NCBI GenBank assembly: GCA_947095535.1
Contig: OX352774.1
Location: forward strand, 234,323,825-234,387,824
DNA: 64,000 nt
Source: Poecilobothrus nobilitatus
Taxonomy: Eukaryota > Arthropoda > Insecta > Diptera > Dolichopodidae
Direction of reading: 5' to 3'
Below are positions 24,239 to 36,401 of this stretch, one piece after another; the stretch's first letter is position 1, and the number at the start of each line of letters is the position of its first letter. The position numbers and the translations under genes were made by a program. The notes beneath the pieces are model-generated. The model worked only from the letters and a program-made list of their open reading frames with translations, ran no database searches and was not told where the DNA came from.

Positions 24239-25503
24239 AAAAACAAAACACAAGGTGATAGCTAGTATTTCTGTTTCGAGATTTTGAACTATAAAGTCAC
24301 TAAATAATATTAGAAAGTGCATCTTTATTACAATTTAGGAAAAGCAGTACAAAAAAAAAAGGAAAAATAAAGAAAATATCTATAAAAACATTAAAATCAA
24401 AATTATTGTTACACAAAGCCAAATTAGTTTTACACTAAATCAATGAAAATAAAAATTAAACCGATTAACATGCTATTTAAAATTTACTTGAGTATGTAAT
24501 ATACTGATTCAAGTCTTTAATACGTATCATAACTTAAATGCGTCTTAGATCATAATTCTTTTTACAACTACAATCACCGTATCGTACCGCAATCGTATAA
24601 TATAAATTATAAGTAATACATATAATGTCAAATTATTCTTTTTTTTGTCGACTTTGTTGCTATTTACGATATTAAAAAACTGTTTTGTAATGACATATGC
24701 ATGATTGACAATTTTTAGATTTTATTAGTTTTTTGTTGTTATGTTTTACATCATTTTTGTTTTTGATTGTTGCTCAGTTGTTGTTGTCTTCATTGCATTA
24801 TAAAATTAGTTGTTATTACTTTAATTTGTATTTTTTATTTTACATTGAAAATATATTGTGATATAATAATTATTAAGATTGCAATTACGTGTATTGATTT
24901 ATACTTTAAGAATGAAACTGTTATAATGACAAAATTTCAATTGTCAAAATTTAAATTTGACAACTTTCATTTTAGGTTGTCAAATATTTTTGATATGTTT
25001 TTATATAATATATATTTTATATTATATGTGTAGATATATTAATTGGTTTCGTAATTTTCTTGAGTAATACAACAGATTATAACAGTTTATCAATGGTTAT
25101 GTAGTTTTGTATTAAACAGAATTTACACTGTTATGGTACTATCATTATTATATTCCGATTTTAGTAGATGCGAATTATTATAATTAAAATAAAATGTTGG
25201 CTATTTATACATTAAAGTATTTTTTTTAAATTTATTTTTAAGATAAAGAACTATAGCTGTCTAATATAGGATATGACATTTTATGAATGGTGATAGTCAT
25301 AGAAAATAAAGAGAATGAAAATAATTACTATTATGTATATTATAAATTATAATATATATAGGTACAACTAAACAAAATAATCTTGTAATTAGTGGAACGT
25401 TATGAGTTCTGAGTTAGAAGAGAAATTATTTATGTTGGAAACGATGTACATATGTAATTTTGATATTATATTTGTCATAAAATTTCGTAGTAATTTATTT
25501 TAG
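24239..25503. other. No supported gene
   Basis: The 88-codon frame at 24767-25033 is hydrophobic and rich in Ile, Tyr and Phe, within the length range expected by chance. Nothing else stands out. Confidence 0.45.
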
Positions 25504-25564
25504 GACATTGACAATAATATCTGTGCTTATTTCGCAAATATTTGGAGTTTATATGTCATATTAT
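25504..25564 (+). other. Possible 61-bp exon, weak
   Basis: A TTTATTTTAG acceptor precedes 61 bases ended by GTAAGT at 25565. One open frame reads TIISVLISQIFGVYMSYY, a membrane-helix-like segment, and a second frame is also open. Its phase does not follow directly from the candidate exon ending at 8537. Chance is a real alternative. Confidence 0.12.
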
Positions 25565-25859
25565 GTAAGTATAAATATTTATATATGTAGGTAAAACATA
25601 ATATAATATGTAATACATAATTATTATGACCCAAATAGGTATACTTAGTAAAAATTTTATTTTGTCAGAAATTTAATTGGATTTTGTAGTACTATTAATA
25701 TAATTACTTTTTTTTTGAGTCAAAAATTTGCTTATTAGTTTTAATCTGTCAGTACATTCATTCTTTTAAAAAAATTCCACGGTTTAAGATAAAACAATGA
25801 AATTTTAATAGGCTGTAAAAAAAATTATTATTGTTGTCATTACGAACCTGTACAGTCTC

Positions 25860-26345
25860 TCTAAGTTGAAAAAGTCTCATTTTTAAATGTAGTTATCTTA
25901 GGTTTTGCTTAACATTTTAATTCCGAAAGGCGAATGCTAAACTACAGGAAATTTTTTTTTAGCTAAGTCAATATTAAAGTTATACATTTTTTTTTGTAAT
26001 TTTGTGTTGCAGTTTACCGTTAAATGAAAATAAAATGTTGTTTTCTTCATAACATCGACACGTTTTTAATTAGAACATTAACATGAGAGAAGAAAGATTT
26101 TTCAAAATTGTTAATAGCTTTTCTTAATTATATAGGATTTCCTGAAACTGTTGTAGGGTTTCTCGAATTTGAAAATTGAACAATATCTCTTTGTTACATA
26201 TTATGAAACTGAAAAAAATGTTACTAATTTCTTACATATTATGAAACTAAAAAAAATATTACAAATTTTGTTACAAATCACAATATTCTGAACTGTTTTC
26301 ATTGTCTTTTAGAAAATGTTTTCATTTAAAAACATTAAGTTTTAC
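25860..26345 (-). mobile_element. Worn family A copy, reverse orientation
   Basis: Reverse-strand order fits family A: AAAAAGTCTCATTTTTAAATG near 25870, CAGTTTACCGTTAAATG near 26011-26027, a TTTTCTTAATTATATAGG block near 26120-26140, and AGAAAATGTTTTCATTTAAAAAC near 26312-26334 for the opening motif. A 38-bp near-tandem duplication (TTACATATTATGAAACT at 26194 and 26232) lies inside. The GACG tract is not present. Confidence 0.5.
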
Positions 26346-28119
26346 AATCATCTTTGTTTTGTTTATAAAATTGCAAAAAAATCCACACCAAATATTTTTG
26401 AAGAACTTCAATTCAAGATTAAACCAAGCTTAATAGCTACATTACTAATACTTAACTATAATAAAGCCTATAAGTATTATTTTATGAACTTTAAAGATTT
26501 TGTAAATTAATCCATTTTTATTAACAATTTTTGAGTAAAATTAATATTAAAATTTGTTTAAAGTAAAAACTTAAGATAAACTTAATATAAAAACTTAAGA
26601 AAATTATTATTTACACTATTATGGCAGCAGTTGCACTAATATTTCATAATTAATTCAGTATTAGGTAACTATACATAACTATAGAAAAATGTTTAAATAA
26701 AAAAAAAAAAAAAATTGAATAAAACTTTCTATAATAATTTATTCTGCATTTTAACTGAATGTTTTAAAAGTTTTATTGCACTTTTCAGAGCTCAAATAAA
26801 ATTCAATTAAGCGTTTATTCGAATCATTTAGAACAAAGAAAAAAAAAAGATTTAAAATAAACAAGAAATTTTATAAATAACAAAAATAATTATCTGCAAA
26901 AAAATTTTTTTTTCTTTAAAACTTAATTAGAATTAAATTTAAACTATTAAATTTTATCTTTCCCAATTAAATTTTTAATATTTCAAAGGATTTTTTTTTC
27001 TTTCTTTTGTAGATACTTTTATGAAAATCTCAAGACTAAAACAAAAATTATAGTCATAAATTACAGTTAAAAGTTTTTTTTTACAGTTAAACATTTTTGA
27101 ACTTTGTGGGGTAAGATATTAAAGCTATATTAAATTCATTGTATTAATTGTCTAAATATATGTTCTACATCCTATACGTATTCGAATCATACCATATTCA
27201 ATGGATTTATGCCTATAATTCTCAATCCCTCATTTTAATTCTTTTTTTAACAAAATTTTTTCAAAACGAAATAGTTGCATAAACAAATATCACATCTTTT
27301 TGTTTACATTTATACAAAAAAATATATGCGAGGATATAAAAATAATATATCATAATCAATGAATAAATTTAAAAATATTTTTTTTGAATAATAATTTTGA
27401 ATTTAAGAAGAGATATTTGAGTTTGAATGTTTATCCTCGCATATATTTTCTTCCCATAAATTCAAAAAAAAAAAAAAAAAATTCAAGAGAATAGTAGAAT
27501 TTCAAAACTTTAATAACTTCAGCGAAATTACAATGAATCACATAATTTTTCCTTTAGTATATAGTAGAGATTATTAAAATTAAAGCTAAGTAGGTATCTA
27601 TTTAAAAATAAGAGCTCCTTTACATAAAATTTCTCTAAATATACCTACCTATTAAATCACATTAACGTTTCATTTCTCTATCTTAAAATCTTCTCAAAAT
27701 CTTCCAGATATCTTATTGCTGAAACAGTTAGAATGTTCATTTAATAATTTAACCGTATGAGGGAGGTGTAATTAATAATTAGATAGAAAACAAATGATAA
27801 TGTGTGGAGTGTTTTAAGCGCAAGATAATTTGTTTTAAAACGTTTTTTGCTGATACAAATGTTTTATACGTACCTTAACTTAGCCTACTATAAGCTTTTT
27901 TTTTTTTTTTAAATATATCGATTTGTCTTATGTAATAAATATTCTGTATCCCATTCCTTAAACTAAAATGTAATGAAGTTCTAAGGTTTTTGTTTTAATT
28001 ATTAAAAAAAGAGTGAAGTGGAATAAGAAAAAGTAATTAAAATTTTGTTATAATGAACAACTGGTGTTTTGCCCTTGTAAGAAACCTTTTTATGCTTGCA
28101 ATTTAAAATAATTTTGTAA
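26346..28119. other. No feature seen
   Basis: Homopolymer-rich (A run near 26700-26715, A run at 27463-27481, T run at 27898-27911). The frame 26316-26510 starts inside the worn repeat and is of chance length. Confidence 0.5.
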
Positions 28120-28768
28120 AAGTATTGGGTTAGATATACTTAATCCCAAATAAAAAATCCTAAACATCAAATTTTAAACTACAAAATACCAAAAGCTACA
28201 ACATCCCAAAGTACGAAAACTTATTATAGTCCATTAAATTAGAACTGTGAGTACGCTTGAAAATAAAAATTTTGAACAAAAAAAATTTGAATAAACGAAA
28301 CCTAAAGAAAAAATTTTAAAATAAAAAAATTTTGTATTAAAATTATTTATTTTTAAGTAGGTGCAAAATTTTCTTGATTAAACCATTAAATTAGGCTTAG
28401 TATAATTCAAAATCTCGCGCATGTACACATTATATAAATATTTTGGAAAAACCATATTACCCTGATGTTGTAACAGTATATCATCACTTAAAATAGATGT
28501 TGGGGGCATCCACGCCCAAAACATTTATTTTGTTCTAACTCTAAAACCCCATTAAATTATTTTTTTACATACATATTTCAATAACAAAGGATTCAAAATA
28601 GTTCAAGCTTTCAAACATCCGCTAAAGAAGTTATTGATTCTAAAATTCCTCCTCCAAACTTTTAAAATTTTTCATTTTGAGATTTTGTATTTGTGGTTTT
28701 TTAGAATTTTTGATATTTTTGGAATTTAGTAAATTTGGTATTTTGTAATTTGGAATTTTGAAGCGATA
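28120..28768. mobile_element. Foldback element 2
   Basis: The left end starts TTGGGTTAGATATACTTAAT and continues with AATCCCAAAT, AAATCCTAAAC and CATCCCAAAG. The right end mirrors these as GAGATTTTGTATTTGTGG, TTTGGTATTTTG and TTTGGAATTTTGAAGCG. The left TTGGGTT matches the reverse of the AACCCAA at the right end of foldback element 1, so the two belong to one family with these terminal inverted repeats. The centre differs from copy 1. Confidence 0.5.
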
Positions 28769-29484
28769 GCCAAAGTTTTACTATAAAAAATATAAGAAAT
28801 GTATTTTAGATTCTTAGCAGAAACTTTTATATGTTTTTCTTCATCTGAAATAAAAATTATTGTTATTATTTTTGAAATGAAAACTTAAAAACAATTTTCA
28901 TTTTTTTCAAATACAACCTAATAAAAATAAAAAAAACAAGAATTTAAGAAAAAATAACAGAAATAAGTTTTAAAATTCGTTACAATTGTAAATTGTAAAT
29001 TGAATCTTTTTTTTCACTCGATTTGCTTTTAAATACAAAACAACAACAAAAAATTGGAAACTATATAGGACTGAAACTAAAATAAACTTTTTTTCTCGTG
29101 TTCAAAAAACTTTTGTTGCAATTTTGTCGGTTTTTTTTTTAGTATAGCCCAATGGAAATATGAAATAAAATAACATTTCGATATTTTCTGTGGTAAAGAG
29201 AAGTGGATTTTTTTTTATTGAAGTATCGTACTTTCTTGTGTATCGATAATATAAATTTTAGATCTAATTAAAATGATGATATAACCTATATAACCTAATT
29301 TTGGTTGGATTGTGTTTTATACGACAGATTTTGTTGGGTTCATTTAAAAGCATTTGATTATGTTAAAAAACTAAACACTCAAATTTCGTATATAGAAAAA
29401 AAATTGGGGAGTTTGTGTAAATATTTTAAATATATAGAACATTATTATTGTGCTCAAGATAAATGAATATGTATTGCCCAATTA
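28769..29484. other. No feature seen
   Basis: A/T-run-rich DNA; no frame or repeat supported. Confidence 0.5.
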
Positions 29485-29640
29485 ATTATCCAGCCTTTCC
29501 TTTTCAGGTGTGTCTGTAATATGTCTTAAGGGGATATTATTCTTACAATGTATGTGGGATTTGAATGGAATTAGGATTGGAAAACACTTCGTCGGTATTT
29601 ACAACATATTTTATACGATCTTACTCATGATGTCCCTAGA
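29485..29640 (-). mobile_element. tRNA-derived SINE (family S), copy 4
   Basis: Reads in reverse: CCAGCCTTTCCTTTTCAGG near 29490-29508 is the reversed GGAAAGG body, followed by the reversed TTACGAC-like phrase near 29523-29535. A decayed B box lies near 29558-29572, and the head, with a broken A box, near 29615-29635. The 75-codon frame at 29510-29737 is an artefact of the element. Confidence 0.7.
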
Positions 29641-30037
29641 TATTTTTCTTAAGATATATTTTTGTTTTTTAAATTATTTTGACGGAAAACAAACATTTTT
29701 TCAAATCTGCATAAAAATCTGTTATACACGTGATTAAATTTTTTACTTAACTTATCAACTAAATGAAATAAATGAAGTTCTAATTACACATACACATTAA
29801 TTTAGTCAATGTATGCTTAAATTTGTTATTTATTCTTAAAAATTAATATGTAAAAATATATATGTAAAAGATAAAGAAAACTATAAATACAATTCAAGTT
29901 CAGTTATTTTTATGTCTTAAATAGTTCAAGAACCATAATATATCTTTAAATCAAAAGGTGGCGTACTGAGAAATGAATGACTGAAGAATAAGTTGCATAT
30001 AAAGTGCTGATTAATCAAAAAAGAAAAACATATAGAT

Positions 30038-30064
30038 AATAAATAAATAAATAAATAAATAAAA
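30038..30064. repeat. (AAAT)n microsatellite
   Basis: Six or so AAAT units in a row. Tails of this kind also end the SINE-like element at 44139, but no SINE head is seen upstream here. Confidence 0.8.
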
Positions 30065-30964
30065 TGAAAATAAAATAAGGTCATAATATTTTTTATCGTT
30101 TTCTTGACAAAATCACTTCATTTTATTTGAAGCGACAACAACAACAAGTTTCAAAGTCTGCAAAATTAAAATGTAATTGATGACATAACATTTTATTCTT
30201 TAATTTTATTTTATTACTTTTAATTTACTTTGGCACTTATTTTCAGTCAAAATATGGCAAAATTTTATTACAACATCAGAAAATAGATTATTTTAACCTA
30301 ATTTTGGTTTTTTATTTTTTTTTATTTTTTAGAAACATTATTAAGAATTATTTATGTTTTAAGTTTATTATTTTAGATGTAATGGTACCAACATAAAAGA
30401 AAATGCAAATTTAAATATCTAATAGATAATATTCTAAATTTTTCGTTTCCCCATAAAATCAAAAAATTCAATCAGATTTATAGCAAAAAAATTTTTTGAC
30501 AAAGAATATTTTTGATAAAATGTCTATCAAAATATCAAGTCAATTTTAATTGAGACCTTGAGACACGTGAATGCTTCCATTTTCTTTTTAGGCACTTTTT
30601 TTTTGCACCTCTTACATGTATTTTGTTGCCACTGAGTAAATTATGTTCAGGCAAATTATTAAAATTGAAGTAGTGTCATAAAATCGTTCTTTTTATTTCA
30701 ATTACAATCCAACATTGGGTCCATGCATGTTTTTCATCAAAGTTAGAGTTAGCAAAAATGAGTGAGGTGTGTGAGCCTTTAAGAAAAAACAATATTATCT
30801 AATTGTTGGAAAATTTTTTAATTTTAAGGAATTGTGAATCCGAACATTTTTTCAATTATAAAAAAGTGTATAGTTTAATAGTATCTATAGTTATATAATT
30901 TCTAATAGAAAAAATTCTGTTTCAAACGATTTAGTATCGAAATATATTTATGTAAATTTAGATT

Positions 30965-31300
30965 TGTATGAGAGCTAATCGAACCTGTTGCGTTAAACCA
31001 ATCAAATTTTACAGAGTTATTGCCGTATTACTTGATAATTTTTTAGAAAATTTCAGATATCTAGCGGCACTCAATAAAACTGAGATATGAAGGTATAAAT
31101 TTCGCAGCTGCCTGAATTTGTTTCGTTAAACTAACCAAATTTTACAGTAATCGTCTCAATAAGATTTAACTTATTCGGCAGCTACTCGAACCTAATGGTT
31201 CGCATATCTCCATTTCAATAATGACACTAACAATTTTATAGCGATGAATTGGTAAAAATTTCAGAATCCTACCTTTATTATATTACAAAAAACATTGACT
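30965..31300 (+). repeat. Diverged A/B-like repeat with internal duplication
   Basis: Two passages, near 30978 and 31110, share CGTTAAACCAATCAAATTTT / CGTTAAACTAACCAAATTTT. A third partial unit (CGGCAGCTACTCGAACCTAA) lies near 31180. Around 31050-31090 the phrase AATTTCAGATATCTAGCGGC followed by ACTGAGATATGAA follows the same grammar as the family A passage on either side of GCCGGAGTTATGAAA. I infer a third, older family built on a related core. No termini are recognised. Confidence 0.35.
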
Positions 31301-32795
31301 CGGAATTAGATCTTAAGCAGGAATATAATATATTTTATATACTTTTCATAATATCAATCTCGTCTACTTCCAGGTGTCATAATCGTAATGTTTAATTTAT
31401 TATAGCTTTGAATAATTATAATAATGGTTTAATTTGCTTTTAATAAAACCTTTTGAGGATTAAGAAATTATTAGAAATTTATTAAAGATTTTCAAAGACT
31501 TTCTATGTACAATAGAACCGTGTTGAAAAAGAAATAGAATTGGGAAGAATAATGCGAATTTGTTGATTATTAGTCAGTTTCTCAACAATTGTATTGTACA
31601 ATTGTTTTAGTATAAGTTATTTGTTTTATGAATTGTCTAATAACAGTTCTAAAGTTGTCAACAAATGCGGAACACAAAAGTAAAAACTGAGAAATTTTAA
31701 AAACTGTTGTTTTTTTAATTGTTTAGTTTTTGCATCAAATTACAAAGCCAATACACACTCCTACCACTTCTACTAAATAAATTTTTTATTTTTGTTGCTT
31801 TTTTTTTTTTTTTTATATTCCAAAAAAGTTAAAGGAAATATAAATCAACAAAAAACCATTCCATTTCAATGTTACTCGTAGTACCCAATATGTTTTATAA
31901 TATGTATTTTGGCACTATTTTTGGATGCAAATGTTGACACATTTAAAGAAAAACTGTTTTAAATATAAACTAGTAGCTATATTATATACCTATTGATCTG
32001 AACAATTTTAGGATACTTGGATGATTGAATGAAAATATAAAAAACCAAAAAATAGAATAGTTTGCCAAATGCTAAAAAATTGTGAATGGTTAATTTAAAC
32101 TTTTTTTTTCCATTCTGTGTATAAATGTGTATAAATTCTATGACTTTTCACTTATAGTTTATTTAAAATTCGTATTGTGTATGTATATCCTAATATATTG
32201 TTCGAATATAGTAGCGGAATTGGACGAAAATAGTTTTAAATAAACTGTAAAGATAGAAAAGTCAATGACAGTGCAACTAAATTTATGAACATTGAAAAAT
32301 TAAAAGCAGATGCGAGCAGAAGTTAAGAAATTTATAAGAGACACAATTTACAATGCATTATAAAGTAAAATGAAAATAGGTGTTCTAAGTGTTTCTTTTG
32401 TTAAAAGTAAAAATACTCATTTATGAAATGAACAATGTGTGTAACGATGATTTCTTATGTGTTGTGTATCTATACATTTATTTAATACACACGAACGAGT
32501 AATAGAAAAAGAATGTTTACTGTCAAATTATCATAAACCTTGAACCAGCGAATTATTTTTAGTTTTGGACAAAATTTTAGAGGAAAAAAAATATTGCGCA
32601 AGTACAGAAAGGTCAATTATCTTATTAATTTCATTTTCTGTTTAAGAATATGTTGATAAATAATTAAAGGACAGAAAGATTTCAATATATACCGGAATTT
32701 CAACTGAATATACTAATTTCAGAATTGAATTTACATAACGTTGTAAAAGCTGATCAAAAAATGTTCTTTAAAAAGAGGTTAAAATAAAGTTTTTA

Positions 32796-33134
32796 TCAAT
32801 AAGTTATTGCACTATACACATTAAAACAAGGGTAAATGTCAAAGAATAAAGATTCATCATTCATAACAGAGACATTAGAAAGGCTGAAATAAAAACAACC
32901 AGCAGGGTTGGAATAAGAAGAACGATTATAAAATTCTCTTAAAAGACATATTTTGTAATATTTTAACAAAATAAAATAACCGGTTGTCTTTAAATGGAAG
33001 TTATAAATAAAAGTGGACATGCTATATGAGTGATGGCTGTAGTGACTATTTGGCGACTGCTGTCTACTTTTATTGTAGCTGTTTGTATTAGTTTCTTTAT
33101 GCTTGTGTTTTAGAGCAAAATTTTTGTATGATGG
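32796..33134 (-). CDS. Unidentified 112-codon open frame
   Basis: On the minus strand the frame is open from 33134 to a TGA at 32796. The upstream part is rich in Ser, Asn, His and Gln (NKSRQQSPNSHYSHHSYS), which is coding-like, and is followed by a mixed part with RSSYSNPAGCFYFS. An ATG lies at 33020. An acceptor-like TGATCGTAG directly precedes the open stretch, so it could be an exon rather than a whole gene. Its length alone is only marginally unusual for this base composition. No domain is recognised. Confidence 0.22.
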   Translation of the reverse strand, partial: PSYKNFALKHKHKETNTNSYNKSRQQSPNSHYSHHSYSMSTFIYNFHLKTTGYFILLKYYKICLLREFYNRSSYSNPAGCFYFSLSNVSVMNDESLFFDIYPCFNVYSAITY

Positions 33135-33777
33135 CTACGATCATTCAGTTTTAAGCGTAACAAAATTAAAATAAATTATTAATAGTTGATGAAATTTTAA
33201 ATGAAAAATAATGCAAAATTTTAAAAAAATTAAATTTAGTCTTTAAATTTTGAGTTTTGTCCTTTTATTTATCATAAAATTATTATTATATTTTAAAGGC
33301 CAGTTAATCTTTTTGGATTTTATCAGTCATAAAATTATTGAAGTTGCAAAGAAAATGAGAATATTATGCTTTTGTATATTATAATAGATTGACTCGCTGA
33401 TCATAAAAGAATTAAAAAATTAAAATGATTTTTCAAATTATTGTAGAACTAGTTAGAGGAAAGGTTTACAATGTTCAATTTATTTTTTCCCATTATATTT
33501 TTTTATTGATTTTTTAATTGGAAAACAGAAAGGAAATTTAATTGAATTGTTTAAAAAAGGAAGTTTGATAATCATTAGATACATTTACAATATTAATACT
33601 AATTAAAGTTTTATAGGAACATTGATTCGACTTGGTAACGTGTTAATATGAATTAAAAATTTATTAACTCTTTAATTAAATCTTTAGAGTTCTTTGGCCT
33701 TTTAATGACTCTTATTCTATCAACGTGATTCTCTCAAAAGAACAAATATTTATGATCAATATTTTACCGTGACATTT

Positions 33778-33826
33778 AAATCGTATAGGATACAAAAAAT
33801 TACAAAAAAATCGTATAGGATACAAA
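33778..33826. repeat. Short tandem duplication
   Basis: The word AATCGTATAGGATACAAAA occurs twice with about 29-bp spacing. No function is evident. Confidence 0.7.
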
Positions 33827-34503
33827 ATTTCTGGATTCCAAAAGGACACAAAAAAAAATCATGATTCTACACATACATAATATGTATGTTATATTATGTT
33901 ATTGTAGATTTTGTAATAGAAAAATCGTATCCAAATATGTACTTGTATTCAAAACTTAACGGAATGTCATAATACGTAGTGTGTTGATGAAAACTACTAA
34001 ATTATAATTATAGATTACAATTAGTTTCAGTATTAGCTTTTAATAGTATCAAAATATTTAGCATTTACCAAAACACAATTCAATGATTCATTGATTAGAA
34101 AATAATTTCACGTCAAACTTAAATATATTTATAATGGAGATACCGAAAAAATCGTACCCAAGAATCATGTTCGCAAAAAGAAAACACCACTAAATTTACA
34201 AGTGAAGTAAGAATAATGCACCAAAAATCTGTGTTTCATTTTTCTTTACTTTTTCTTGTCATTGTGAACTGCATAAACAGTACCTAGTCATTGTGGCTTG
34301 GAATACAGTAGTATGCGTTCAAAAAACTAAAAAACCGTAATTATACAAACGATGATGACCAGATATTTGTCTCTATTAGTCTAAGATTTAGAAAATGTTG
34401 AAAATTATTATTCTTATACAGCTGCCAATCTTCGATAACCAAAATATGGTTTCCTTTTTTTTCAATATTTGTTTGAATAAATTGTGCTTTATATTTTGTA
34501 CAA

Positions 34504-34530
34504 CATAATAATAATAATAATAATAATAAT
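34504..34530. repeat. (AAT)n microsatellite
   Basis: About nine ATA/AAT units. The minus-strand frame 34388-34573 reads through it as a Tyr run and is not a gene. Confidence 0.85.
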
Positions 34531-35559
34531 CAAAATGGATACAAATATTTGAAAATGGTAATGTACATGGCAATGATTCTGCATTTTAATTCGAATTAGA
34601 AATTAACAAAACTTCCACATTAAGTGTATACGATATTTTAAAAATAATTCCTGATTAAATACATACACTAAAATATTTTGGCCCAACATTATTCTGAAAG
34701 TGGTTAAATATAATTTAACACATTTATTCTGTTACATCAGATTGAAATTCAAAGGAGTATCATATACTTTTGATTTCAAAAATTTTTTTTTTACAATAAT
34801 TAATTTACTCAAAATATCAGAATATATAATTTTAGCTAAAATAAATGTAAATTAAAATTCTTTTCAATGTAATTTCGAAATAACAAATTAATTATAACAT
34901 ATGAAAAGCTCTATGGGAGCAGGAAAAATCATTAATTCTATATAAAATTGAATAAAAAATATAATTATTTTATATGCTTATTTACCTTTTTTTAATAATA
35001 ACTCTAAGTGACCTGAAAAAAAACCCAAAAGTAATAGAAGAAAATTAAATTTATTTCTCCACCGAATTGAAAATAAAGCCAAAACTACGATTCTTCGATT
35101 TTTCGATTTCAGCTTTCTTATTTTATTGAAAATGAAATAAAGCTAAAATTAAGGAAAAATTGTCTTTTCTTAGAGATTTAACGGGACCTCTCGTAAGTCA
35201 AAATTAATGTATGTCAACGATACGTCTTAGTATCACCTTTTTAAAAATATATATTCCCGCTTATGTTTTCGACGATATCCCCCATTCTTTCATTTCGTCC
35301 TTTAAGGATATAAGAATATAAGGACATTCTTATGAATATGCTTTTTCATTTCATTTTTTTTTTTATTTAAACCGTTATATATTGAATAAATAATTATGTA
35401 ATTAATAATTAATTAAGTGTGGTAATGATCTAAAAATTATTTTAACGTCTGTTTGACGCTAAAGTTGAAAGTTAAATATGTATTGTTACCAAAAAAAAAT
35501 TTTTAAATTCTTCCTGAAAAATGAGATATTTCAAGATAAAACAAATTTCAGTAATTTTA

Positions 35560-35825
35560 CCTCCTTGAAAAGATCTCTTTCCATTCTTTTCGGTATCAGA
35601 CTATTGGGTGTTATGGCTTACCAACTGTGAGATATAATGCCCAAATATTGCTAGGGGAGTATGTCCAACCAGCGGTGGGGCACAATACTCGAAATAAAAT
35701 TTTTGGTTTATGTTGTTATTTAAAATTCAGAGAGAAAATGTCACATCAGCTATGGCATACAACACCACAAAAAACTTTAGGATCGTATGACGCACTAAGT
35801 GTTGATTTTCTTTTTATTTAATGTC
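35560..35825. other. GC-richer island of unknown kind
   Basis: A sharply bounded, less AT-rich stretch with words such as TGCTAGGGGAGTATGTCC, CAGCGGTGGGGCACAATAC and ATGGCATACAACACCAC. A 64-codon frame (35627-35821) reads ILLGEYVQPAVGHNTRNK. It has no A or B box, no matching copy elsewhere in the window and no recognised domain. It is likely a single fragment of a mobile element or an old coding piece. Confidence 0.3.
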
Positions 35826-36401
35826 AGAAAATTTATATATATGAATATGTAAGATTTTGAATTAGAACGCATTTTATAGTTATAAAGAAAATTTATTAAA
35901 ATCTGTCATAAAAATTCTTTCCAGTTATATAAAATCAAATCACTTTAAATCTTCTCTTCTAGAATAAATATGAATATTTGTACCTTTTCTGTAAAATTTT
36001 GTAAAAACTATAAGACATCTTCTAGGGTCTAGAACAAATTTGGTTTCCCTTAAATTTCTGAAAAAAATTACTACAATTTTTTATACATCTTACATAAATT
36101 TTCAGAAAGTAAAGCTATTTTTAAATTTTAATAAAACTAAAATTTCAAAATCCATGACTTTTGCCTTTATATCAATTTTCATCTATCTATGGCTTTATTT
36201 CACTTTCCTCGTGAAAAATTTATATCGAGTCCGCGTAATGATGCATATATTGGAATATTATTTTAAAGATTTTATTTTTGCAAATTATTCTGAATAATAA
36301 AAACATTGACTATATGGGTGGAATTAAAAAAAAAAAAACACAAACAAAAATAAAAATATATAATGAAGTGCAATGATATTAAATTAGATTATAGGTTAAA
36401 A

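Noticed and set aside
36040..36297. 85-codon frame with a hydrophobic segment
   Set aside because: Its length is about what chance gives once per window at this composition, and the codons are almost all AT-rich.
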